Origin: Trinickia dinghuensis
GTDB lineage: Bacteria > Pseudomonadota > Gammaproteobacteria > Burkholderiales > Burkholderiaceae
NCBI RefSeq assembly: GCF_003367175.1
Contig: NZ_QRGA01000001.1
Span: forward strand, 620,001 to 684,000
Length of the DNA stretch: 64,000 bases
Direction: 5' to 3'
The position numbers and the translations under genes were made by a program. Shown in pieces: positions 20,406 to 27,567 of this stretch; within the stretch, counting starts at the first letter, position 1, and every line of letters begins with the position of its first letter. The notes beneath the pieces are model-generated. The model was not told the origin of the DNA, searched no databases, and was given only the letters and a program-made list of their open reading frames with translations.

Positions 20406-21417
20406 AGCAGACGTCAGCAATCAGTTTGGTTACGAGGCCGATCAAGGTGAACAGGAACAGCGAGCCGAGCACCACGGGGTAGTCGCGGCGTATCACCGAG
20501 TCGTACGAAAGCTGGCCCATGCCGTCGAGCGAAAACAGCGTCTCGATCAGCAAGTTGCCGTTCAGAAAAGCACCCACGAAAGCCGCGGGCAGGCCAGTCA
20601 GCAACGGAATCGCGGCATTGCGCAGCACGTGCTTCCACAGCACGTCGCGCTCGGGCGCGCCTTTGGCGCGTGCCGTCAACACGTATTGCCGGCCGATCTC
20701 CTCGAGGAACGTGTTCTTCGTGAGGATCGTCACGATCGCGAAATTGCCTACCACCGACGCCGTGACCGGCAGCACCATGTGCCACAGGTAGTCGAGCAAC
20801 TTGCCGATCGCGGTCAGGTCGTCGAAGTTATCGGACGTCAAGCCGCGCATCGGGAACACATCCCAGAACGTGCCGCCGCCGAACAGCATCAACAGCAGCA
20901 CGCCCAGCACGAAGCCCGGAATCGCATAGCCGATCAGCACGAGCACGCTCGACACTGCATCGAAGCGGGATCCGTTGCGCACGGCTTTCGCGATCCCGAG
21001 CGGCACCGAGACCGCGTAGGTCAGCACGATCGTCCAGAGCCCGAGCGAGATCGACACCGGCAGCTTCGATTTGATGACCTCCCACACGCTCTCGTGCTGA
21101 AAGTACGACTGCCCGAGATCGAACGTCGCGTAGGCTTTCAGCATCAAGAAATAGCGTGTAAGCGGCGGCTTGTCGAAGCCGAACTGCTTCTTGATCTGCG
21201 CGATCTGCTGCGGATCGACACCCTGGCTCGCGTGATAACCGCCGCCGCCACCGCCGCCGCCGTCGCCGCCGTGATTGGCCTGGCCGTGACGCAGCTGGGT
21301 AATCATCTGCTCCACCGGGCCGCCAGGCACGAACTGCGTGACGAAGAACGTCACCGTGACGACGCCGACCAGAGTCGGAATCATCAGCAGCAGACGTCTG
21401 AGAATATAGGCAAACAT
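20359..21417 (-). CDS. yejB: Peptide ABC importer permease (YejB type)
   Basis: This 352-residue permease has first helix MFAYILRRLLLMIPTL, a FVPGGPVEQ motif, then a periplasmic insert with a run of glycines (about residues 50-62) where E. coli YejB also has a Gly-rich stretch. The BPD_transp_1 domain with TARAKGAPERDVLWKHVLRN follows. It pairs with YejE. A gap of 24 bp separates it from yejA upstream. Confidence 0.93.
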   Translation of the reverse strand: MFAYILRRLLLMIPTLVGVVTVTFFVTQFVPGGPVEQMITQLRHGQANHGGDGGGGGGGGYHASQGVDPQQIAQIKKQFGFDKPPLTRYFLMLKAYATFDLGQSYFQHESVWEVIKSKLPVSISLGLWTIVLTYAVSVPLGIAKAVRNGSRFDAVSSVLVLIGYAIPGFVLGVLLLMLFGGGTFWDVFPMRGLTSDNFDDLTAIGKLLDYLWHMVLPVTASVVGNFAIVTILTKNTFLEEIGRQYVLTARAKGAPERDVLWKHVLRNAAIPLLTGLPAAFVGAFLNGNLLIETLFSLDGMGQLSYDSVIRRDYPVVLGSLFLFTLIGLVTKLIADVCYVLVDPRIQFDRMDR

Positions 21418-21441
21418 AGGAGTCCTCAGTATCCCGATGCT

Positions 21442-23301
21442 TTAATGCGAGCCGGCCGGAGCCGACGTCTTGATGGCCGCCGCCCCTTGGGGATTCGGAA
21501 ACCAGTAATCGATGATCCAATCCTCCGACTGATACGAGTCGGGCACCACGCGCGGGTGTGCGATCGTCTTCTTATAGGCGATGCGGACATTGCGCTCGTA
21601 ATACTGGGGTACCACGTAATACTCGTTGATCAACACCCGATCGAGCGCGCGCGTGGCGGCTTCGAGATCGTCGAGATCGGTGGCGGAAACCGCCGCATGC
21701 ACGAGCGCATCGACCGCCTTCGAGTGAATGCCCGAGTAGTTCTCCGAGCCGATCTCCGAGGCTGCCCGGCTGCCGAAGCGGCGCTCGAGTTCGATGCCCG
21801 GAATCGTCACCGGCGGGTAGATGTAGGTCGTCATGTCGAACTGGAAGCTATCGAGCCGCTTTTGATAGAGCGCGCTGTCGATCTCCCGCATGTGCGCGTC
21901 GATGCCGAGCGTCTGCAGCGCTTGCGTGTAAGGAATCAGCAAGCGATCGAACCCGGGTTCGTCGTCCATGATCTCGATCGTCATCGGCGTGCCCGCGGCA
22001 TTGCGCAATGCGCCGTCGCGGTAGTGCCAGCCCGCTTCGCCCAGCAGCTCGCGCGCTTTGACCAGGTTGGCCCGCAGCGAGCCGGGCGGATTCGTGCTCG
22101 GCTGCTTCACCATCGGGCCGAATACTTCGGGCGGAAGCTCGGCCCGGAACGGCTCGAGCAGCTTCAGTTCCTTCTCGCTCGGCATGCCGGTCGCGCCGAA
22201 CGGGCTTGCGTCCCAGAAGCTGTTCAGCCGCGTGTACTGGCCGTAAAACATCATCCGGTTCATCCAGTCGTAATCGAACGCGAGCGCCAGCGCGTGACGC
22301 ACGCGCGGGTCCTGGAATTCCGGCTTGCGCGTGTTGACCATGAAGCCCTGCATCTGGGCGGGGCCGTCGGGGAACGTCTCCTTCTTGAGCATCCCGTTGT
22401 CGAAATTCTTACCCACATACTTGCGCGCCCATTGCGTCGCGCTGTACTCGCGATCGACATCGTCGTTGCCGGCCTTGAAGGCTTCGAGCTTCGTGTATTG
22501 ATCGAGGTAGAGCTTGAAGACGATGCGATCGAAATGAAACATGCCGCGCCGGGAAGGCAGATCGGCAGCCCAATAATTCGGATCGCGGCGATAGACGATG
22601 TCCTTGTCGTTCTTACGCTGTTCGACCAGATAGGGGCCGCTCGCGATCGGCGGTTCGACGGAAATCTGATCGAACGGCAAGCGCTTGCCGTTTGCCTGCA
22701 TCCCCCACTTCGGCGAAAACACGGGGATGTCGCCCGCGATCAGCGGGGCGGCGCGCGAGTTGTCGACGAAATCGAAGCGCACGGTCGAGCGATCGATCAC
22801 GGTCGCTCGCTTGATCTCCGCGAATTGCGACGAAACCATCGGCGAGGCTTGCTGGCTCTTGAGCGTATCGAACGAATACTTGACGTCGGCTGCCGTGATC
22901 GGATCGCCGTTCGAGAAGTGCGCTTTCGGATTGATATGGAACGTCGCCGACATCCCATCGGGCGCCACTTCCACGTCATCGGCAATCAGCGGGTATTCGG
23001 AAGCCAGCTCATCCCAGCTGCGCTGCATCAGCGTCTCGAACATCAGGTTTCTGACGTCGGGCGCCGGCAATCCGCGCACGATGAACGGATTAAGCGAATC
23101 GTAACTTTGCGACTGATCGTAGTTCTGGAACTTCAACGTCCCCGTATTCGGAGCGTCGGGATCCGCATAATCGAAATGCGTGAAATCCGGCGGATATTTA
23201 GGATCGCCGAATTGCGCAATCGCGGACTTGGCTTGCGCGCCGGTCGCGAATGCCAAGCCGAGCGCTGCCGCGAACGCTAGGCGAAACAGGAAAGGTTTCA
23301 T
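21442..23301 (-). CDS. yejA: Peptide ABC importer substrate-binding protein (YejA type)
   Basis: This 619-residue SBP_bac_5 protein has a cleavable Sec signal (hydrophobic core LAFAAALGLAFATGAQA). Motifs include YDSLNPFIVRGLPAP, DGMSATFHINPKAHFSNGDPI and FKLYLDQYTKLEAFKAGN. It would capture extended peptides in the periplasm for YejBEF. It is the first gene of the six-gene operon, so the promoter should lie in 23302-23380. Confidence 0.93.
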   Translation of the reverse strand: MKPFLFRLAFAAALGLAFATGAQAKSAIAQFGDPKYPPDFTHFDYADPDAPNTGTLKFQNYDQSQSYDSLNPFIVRGLPAPDVRNLMFETLMQRSWDELASEYPLIADDVEVAPDGMSATFHINPKAHFSNGDPITAADVKYSFDTLKSQQASPMVSSQFAEIKRATVIDRSTVRFDFVDNSRAAPLIAGDIPVFSPKWGMQANGKRLPFDQISVEPPIASGPYLVEQRKNDKDIVYRRDPNYWAADLPSRRGMFHFDRIVFKLYLDQYTKLEAFKAGNDDVDREYSATQWARKYVGKNFDNGMLKKETFPDGPAQMQGFMVNTRKPEFQDPRVRHALALAFDYDWMNRMMFYGQYTRLNSFWDASPFGATGMPSEKELKLLEPFRAELPPEVFGPMVKQPSTNPPGSLRANLVKARELLGEAGWHYRDGALRNAAGTPMTIEIMDDEPGFDRLLIPYTQALQTLGIDAHMREIDSALYQKRLDSFQFDMTTYIYPPVTIPGIELERRFGSRAASEIGSENYSGIHSKAVDALVHAAVSATDLDDLEAATRALDRVLINEYYVVPQYYERNVRIAYKKTIAHPRVVPDSYQSEDWIIDYWFPNPQGAAAIKTSAPAGSH

Positions 23302-23380
23302 CTTTCAGTGCGTAGGGACGCACGCCGATCGACGCCGGCGCGCCATTCTTTGGAACGGTGCTTCAAGGGGGTGAACTGAA

Positions 23381-23409
23381 GCCGTCGCGGGCACCCCACC
23401 CGCGACGGC
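23381..23409. terminator. Strong hairpin between yejA and the TPR gene
   Basis: GCCGTCGCGGG (23381-23391) pairs perfectly over 11 bp with the complementary arm at 23399-23409 around a 7-base loop. It lies 40 bp past the stop of the TPR gene and about 80 bp ahead of yejA, so it should isolate the two minus-strand operons. The U-tract on the minus strand is weak. Confidence 0.6.
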
Positions 23410-23449
23410 CTCCCCCCCTGTGTGCCCTAAATCAGGGCACCGCGCCGCC

Positions 23450-24655
23450 TCACTTCGACGCTACCAGCAACCAAAGCTGGGCCAAATCGCTCGACCCGTC
23501 CGTGCCTTTCACGGCGCGGAATGCTTGAACCGCGCGCGCCTTTTGTCCGGCGACGTAATAAGCGATACCCAAGTGGAGTTGCGCTTGATCGGGGTGATCG
23601 AGCTTACCCTTCGCAATCGCCGCTTCCATCATCGACAGGCCTTGCTGCGCTTTACCCGCGAAGACGAGATTGAAACCCTCGTCGACGGGCGCCGGCGGAT
23701 TCGCCTTGTCGACGCCGGCTTGCGCGCGCTTGGCGGCGAGCGCTTGCAGACGTTTCTCTCTGTCGGCCTGCGCATCGTGGCCGAGCACGCCCGACGAGAA
23801 CCCCTGATCGATCACCTGCTTCGCCTCGGCCGGCGTACCGGCGACGATCGAAAGCTGCGTCATCTCCATGTAATCGTCGGCGCTCGCGAGCGAACCCGTG
23901 ACGCGGCGCAGGCGGTACGTGTCGACGTCGAGATTCGACGAATAGCCGGGCTTATTGCGAATCGCCGTGAAGAGATCGGCCCAGTACGACTGCTTCGGGT
24001 GATAAGCCACGAGCTTTTCGAGCGCGCCGCGATACGTTGCGTCATCCTTGACGCGCTGCGCGCACGTGCCGAGCAGTTGCAGTTGCGACTCGTCCGGCGC
24101 GCGGCCCGCATGCGCGTCGGCATCGATCGACGGCTTGAGCAGCTTGACGACGCTGCCGCAGTCGTTCGACAGGTAGTACGACTGCACGAGCAGCGTACGC
24201 ATCTGCGGATCGGTGCCGCCCGCCTTCAAGTAGCGCTGCGCCACCGTGATGGCGCGCGCATAGTTGCGCTCCTGAAAATACACGCCGGCCAGCGTGGCGG
24301 TGACGCGCTGTTCGTCCTCGCCCTTCAGCTGCCCGCTGCTCAGCAAGCCTTCGTACGCCTGCGCCGCGGTGCCGGTATCGCCCGCGGCCATCGCCGCCGC
24401 GCCGCGCATTTCCTCGACCATGTACGTTTCGTACGGCGTCTTGTTCGGCACGGCTGCCGCTTGCGCGATCTTCCCGAGCGCGTCCTTGTACTTGTGCGCG
24501 CGGTACAGATTCTGGGCGTCGTTCAGAGGCTTGCCCACTTCGGGGCGCAGCGTGTCGGCCGCAAAGCTCGGGGCCGGCGCCGCCGCCAGCACGAGAAACG
24601 CGCAACTGGCCGCCGCGAGCGCGGCGTGCTTGAACCGTCGATGGATCGTTCGCAT
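23450..24655 (-). CDS. Secreted tetratricopeptide-repeat protein of the TonB cluster
   Basis: This 401-residue protein has a Sec signal ending near AAPAPSFAA and several helix-turn-helix repeats of TPR type (PLNDAQNLYRAHKYKDALGKIAQA; LFVLALQ-like pairs later; a final repeat AQLHLGIAYYVAGQKARAVQAFRAV). It lies 10 bp downstream of exbD, in the same operon as tonB and exbB. In other Gram-negatives, TPR proteins encoded with TonB systems assist the TonB machine in the periplasm, so that role is inferred. The ATG at 24655 is favoured by AAGGAAG upstream. Confidence 0.82.
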   Translation of the reverse strand: MRTIHRRFKHAALAAASCAFLVLAAAPAPSFAADTLRPEVGKPLNDAQNLYRAHKYKDALGKIAQAAAVPNKTPYETYMVEEMRGAAAMAAGDTGTAAQAYEGLLSSGQLKGEDEQRVTATLAGVYFQERNYARAITVAQRYLKAGGTDPQMRTLLVQSYYLSNDCGSVVKLLKPSIDADAHAGRAPDESQLQLLGTCAQRVKDDATYRGALEKLVAYHPKQSYWADLFTAIRNKPGYSSNLDVDTYRLRRVTGSLASADDYMEMTQLSIVAGTPAEAKQVIDQGFSSGVLGHDAQADREKRLQALAAKRAQAGVDKANPPAPVDEGFNLVFAGKAQQGLSMMEAAIAKGKLDHPDQAQLHLGIAYYVAGQKARAVQAFRAVKGTDGSSDLAQLWLLVASK

Positions 24656-24665
24656 TGCCACTTCC

Positions 24666-25094
24666 TTATTGCATGTACTGCTCGTTGCCGATCAAACCGA
24701 TCTTCGTCGCACCGACGCGCTGCGCCGCCGCCATGACCTCGGCGACATCCTTGTACGGCACGAGCTTGTTCGGCCGCACGTGGATCTCGTCCTGTACAGG
24801 CTCGGCCGCCACTTGCGAGAGCTTCGACTCGAGCGTGGCTTGATCCGGGATCGGCGCGCCGTTCCACGTCATCGTGCCGTCGAAGTCGATGTCGATCTGC
24901 ACGACTTGCGGCTGGACCGCCGGCGGCGGCGGATTGCCGACCGGCAGATTCATCTTCACGGCGTGCATCTGAATCGGAATCGTGATGATCAGCATGATCA
25001 ACAGCACGAGCATCACGTCGATCAACGGCGTCGTGTTGATGTCGACCATCACTTCCGGTTCGCCGCTGCCACCCGAGGAGACGTTCATTCCCAT
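24666..25094 (-). CDS. exbD: ExbD/TolR-family proton-channel subunit (second copy)
   Basis: This 142-residue protein has one N-terminal membrane helix with the essential Asp in INTTPLIDVMLVLLIM and a small periplasmic domain. With ExbB it couples the proton gradient to TonB. It lies 16 bp downstream of another exbD gene. The two share the NTTPL(I/V)DVMLVLLI helix but differ in the periplasmic part, so they may form mixed dimers or serve different partners. Confidence 0.9.
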   Translation of the reverse strand: MGMNVSSGGSGEPEVMVDINTTPLIDVMLVLLIMLIITIPIQMHAVKMNLPVGNPPPPAVQPQVVQIDIDFDGTMTWNGAPIPDQATLESKLSQVAAEPVQDEIHVRPNKLVPYKDVAEVMAAAQRVGATKIGLIGNEQYMQ

Positions 25095-25110
25095 AATCCA
25101 TTTCCTCCGG

Positions 25111-25533
25111 TTAGCCGCCGCGCGCAGGCGGCTGCGTGATGAACGACACCTTGGCGATGCCGGCGCGCTCGCAGTCGGTGATGACGCGGCCGATGAACTC
25201 GTAGCGCGTGTTCTGATCGCCGCGCACGTGAATCTCGGGCTGCGGCTGCATCGCGGACACCGCCTTGAGCTTCGTCAGAAGCGTCGGGCCATCGACATGC
25301 GATTCGTTCCAGAAGAAGTCGCCGTCCTTGTTGACCGCGACTTCGATGCTCTTCGGCGTCGTCTGCAGCGGATGCACCCGTTCCAGGGGCAGTTGCAGCG
25401 GCACCGTATGCGTGACGACCGGGATGGTGATCAAGAAGATGATCAGCAACACGAGCATCACGTCGACGAGCGGCGTGGTGTTAATGGCGGCGATGACTTC
25501 GTCGTCGTCCTCGCCTCCAACGCTCATGGCCAT
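25111..25533 (-). CDS. exbD: ExbD/TolR-family proton-channel subunit (first copy)
   Basis: This 140-residue protein has a cytoplasmic acidic N-terminus (GGEDDDEV), a helix with the conserved Asp in INTTPLVDVMLVLLIIF, and a periplasmic domain ending IAKVSFITQ. It is the partner of ExbB encoded 28 bp upstream. The tonB-exbB-exbD-exbD order resembles the dual-ExbD systems known in Xanthomonas. Confidence 0.9.
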   Translation of the reverse strand: MAMSVGGEDDDEVIAAINTTPLVDVMLVLLIIFLITIPVVTHTVPLQLPLERVHPLQTTPKSIEVAVNKDGDFFWNESHVDGPTLLTKLKAVSAMQPQPEIHVRGDQNTRYEFIGRVITDCERAGIAKVSFITQPPARGG

Positions 25534-25561
25534 GGTGGACCTCGCTTATCGGGACGGGAGA

Positions 25562-26500
25562 TTACTGAACCAGCGACGCGGCGCGGTTCGCTGCACGTGC
25601 CGGGCGCTTGCCGCCCGCGAGCAGCACCGTGTGCAGTTGAGCACCGAAGCCACGCACACGCTCCATCACCGACTTGTTGCGGCGAACCAGGAAGTTGTAG
25701 CCGAGCACCGCGGGCACGGCCACTGCCAAGCCGATTGCCGTCATGATCAGCGCTTCGCCGACGGGGCCCGCCACCTTGTCGATCGACGCTTGGCCGGCGA
25801 TACCGATGGCCGTCAGTGCGTGATAGATCCCCCACACCGTACCGAACAGGCCGACGAACGGGGCCGTCGAGCCGACCGTCGCGAGGAAGGCCAGGCCGTC
25901 TTGCAGGCGGTTGGCGACGTTCGTGATGGCGCGCTCGACCGACACGTCGATCCACGTATTGCGATCAACGGCTTCGAGCAGCGCTTCGTCGTGGTGCTCG
26001 CCAGCTTCGATCGCCGTCTCGGCGATGAAGCGGAACGGCGACGATTCGTCGAGCTGCTTGGCGCCTTCGGACAGCGTCGGAGCCGACCACAGTTGCTGGT
26101 CGGCCGCCTTGGCGCGGCGGTTCGCGCGGAATTGCTCGAAGAACTTCGTGATCATGATGTACCAGCTGCCCATCGACATGATGGCGAGCAGAATCAGCAC
26201 GAAGCGCGCGACGAAATCGCCGTTCTTCCACATTGCGCCGAGACCGTACGGATTGGTGACCGTTTCGGTGGCCGCCGGTGCCGGCGGAGGCGCCGGCTGA
26301 TCGGCAGCGGGTGCCGCGGTTTGCTGCGTGGCGGTGTCGCTTGCGGCGGCCGTAGCCGTCGTCGCATTCGTTGCGCTAGCCGCGGCGGTTGCCGCGGCAT
26401 CGCTTGCTTGCGCATAGGCGAATTGCGGCAGGACGGTGGTGGCCGTCGCAACGGCGATCACGGTGGAGGTGGCCAGTAGGGCGAGGGAACGCTTCTTCAT
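25562..26500 (-). CDS. exbB: ExbB-type MotA/TolQ/ExbB proton-channel protein
   Basis: This 312-residue protein has an Ala/Thr/Pro-rich signal-like N-terminal extension (to about residue 85), then three membrane helices. The signature GLFGTVWGIYHALTAIG and a later helix IGLAVAVPAVLGYNFLVRRN are typical. It forms the pentameric core around ExbD. The periplasmic N-terminal extension of about 60 low-complexity residues is longer than in enteric ExbB and may contact TonB or the TPR protein (inference). Confidence 0.9.
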   Translation of the reverse strand: MKKRSLALLATSTVIAVATATTVLPQFAYAQASDAAATAAASATNATTATAAASDTATQQTAAPAADQPAPPPAPAATETVTNPYGLGAMWKNGDFVARFVLILLAIMSMGSWYIMITKFFEQFRANRRAKAADQQLWSAPTLSEGAKQLDESSPFRFIAETAIEAGEHHDEALLEAVDRNTWIDVSVERAITNVANRLQDGLAFLATVGSTAPFVGLFGTVWGIYHALTAIGIAGQASIDKVAGPVGEALIMTAIGLAVAVPAVLGYNFLVRRNKSVMERVRGFGAQLHTVLLAGGKRPARAANRAASLVQ

Positions 26501-26516
26501 AATCTGCTCCAGTTCA

Positions 26517-26531
26517 GTTCAATCGTTGAAC
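26517..26531. promoter_or_regulatory. Perfect 15-bp inverted repeat ahead of exbB
   Basis: GTTCAA-TCG-TTGAAC is a perfect inverted repeat 17 bp upstream of the exbB ATG, in the 143-bp gap after tonB. It could be an operator or a small 5'-UTR hairpin that adjusts exbB expression relative to tonB. There is no direct evidence for either. Confidence 0.4.
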
Positions 26532-26643
26532 TCTTGAAACCTGTTGTACCGATGTCGATCGGACTTCGCGCCTTAGTGCTTGGTCCGGTCCCATGCGAAT
26601 CTGTCGCTCGTTTGCATCTGTCCGTCGTTGCCCAACGCTCAAT

Positions 26644-27339
26644 TTAGTTGAGGTTGAACGAGAACGGCACTTGCACCCGAACAGCTTGACCTTGCGCGAT
26701 GCAGTTGAATCGCTTGACCGCTTTGAACGCCGCGTCGTCGAGGCTGTCGTGATCGGACGACTTCGCCACGCGCTCGTTCGTGATGTGGCCTTGCGGATCG
26801 ACCGTGAACTCGACGAGCACGTCGCCTGTATCGCCGTTTTCCTGCGCATCCTTCGGATAAGCGATCGAACCGCGAATCTGATCCGAATTCGGACACACGA
26901 CACCGACTTCCGTATGCACGGCGGGTTTAGCCGGCGCGGGCGGAGGCGGCGCTACGACGGGCGCGGACTGCACCGGCGTCGCTTGATGCGTGATGGTTGC
27001 CTGCGGCGGCGCTTGCACCGGCACCTCGGGCGGCGGCACGAACGGCGGAGGCGGCGGCGCGAACTTCGGCGGCGGCAGCTGCACGGGCGGCAGCGGCGGC
27101 GGCGGCGGAGGTTTCACCGGCTCGATGATTTTGGTTTCGATCGGATGCTGAATGACGTGCACGACCTTCGTTGCAAGGCCGTTGAGCAGGGCATAGATAA
27201 GCACGATGTGCAATACGATGACCGCTGCGATGCCGCCGAAGCGGCGCACGGGGTTTTGCTGCTTTCGCCCGAACTCGCGTGGGCGACCTGACCATGCCAT
27301 CCCGGCCGATGCGCCGGGCGATTGTCCTTCCACTTTCAT
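26644..27339 (-). CDS. tonB: TonB energy-transducing protein
   Basis: This 231-residue protein has a membrane anchor (FGGIAAVIVLHIVLIYALLNGLA), a periplasmic spacer with poly-proline tracts, and a C-terminal TonB_C domain (DVLVEFTVDPQGHI to FNCIAQGQAVRVQVPFSFNLN). It spans the periplasm and drives TonB-dependent receptors, the obvious client being the receptor 228 bp upstream. I chose the ATG at 27339, which has GAAGGTGGG before it; an upstream in-frame start adds 21 residues. Confidence 0.9.
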   Translation of the reverse strand: MKVEGQSPGASAGMAWSGRPREFGRKQQNPVRRFGGIAAVIVLHIVLIYALLNGLATKVVHVIQHPIETKIIEPVKPPPPPPLPPVQLPPPKFAPPPPPFVPPPEVPVQAPPQATITHQATPVQSAPVVAPPPPAPAKPAVHTEVGVVCPNSDQIRGSIAYPKDAQENGDTGDVLVEFTVDPQGHITNERVAKSSDHDSLDDAAFKAVKRFNCIAQGQAVRVQVPFSFNLN

Positions 27340-27567
27340 ACCCACCTTCGATCCTCCCGGCGTGAATCGCCTTGTTCCGTGATTGCGGCGCTCGTCGTGC
27401 AACGAACCGCGGGGTGAGGCCGATCACAAGGGACTTGCCACTGCTTTAAAACAGGTCCGCCGCTTCGTGCTTCGCGCGTCGCCTTCTGTGATGAAGCGAA
27501 GCGTTGCACTAGGCACGAAGACGACGGACCGACTAGCTAGCTCGAGATGCCTTGCTCTTTTTTAGTC

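Noticed and set aside
20299-23280. 993-codon open frame on the plus strand opposite yejA and yejB
   Set aside because: It is antisense to clear family members, rich in Arg, His and Gln, and has no domain. High-GC third-codon bias creates such mirror frames.
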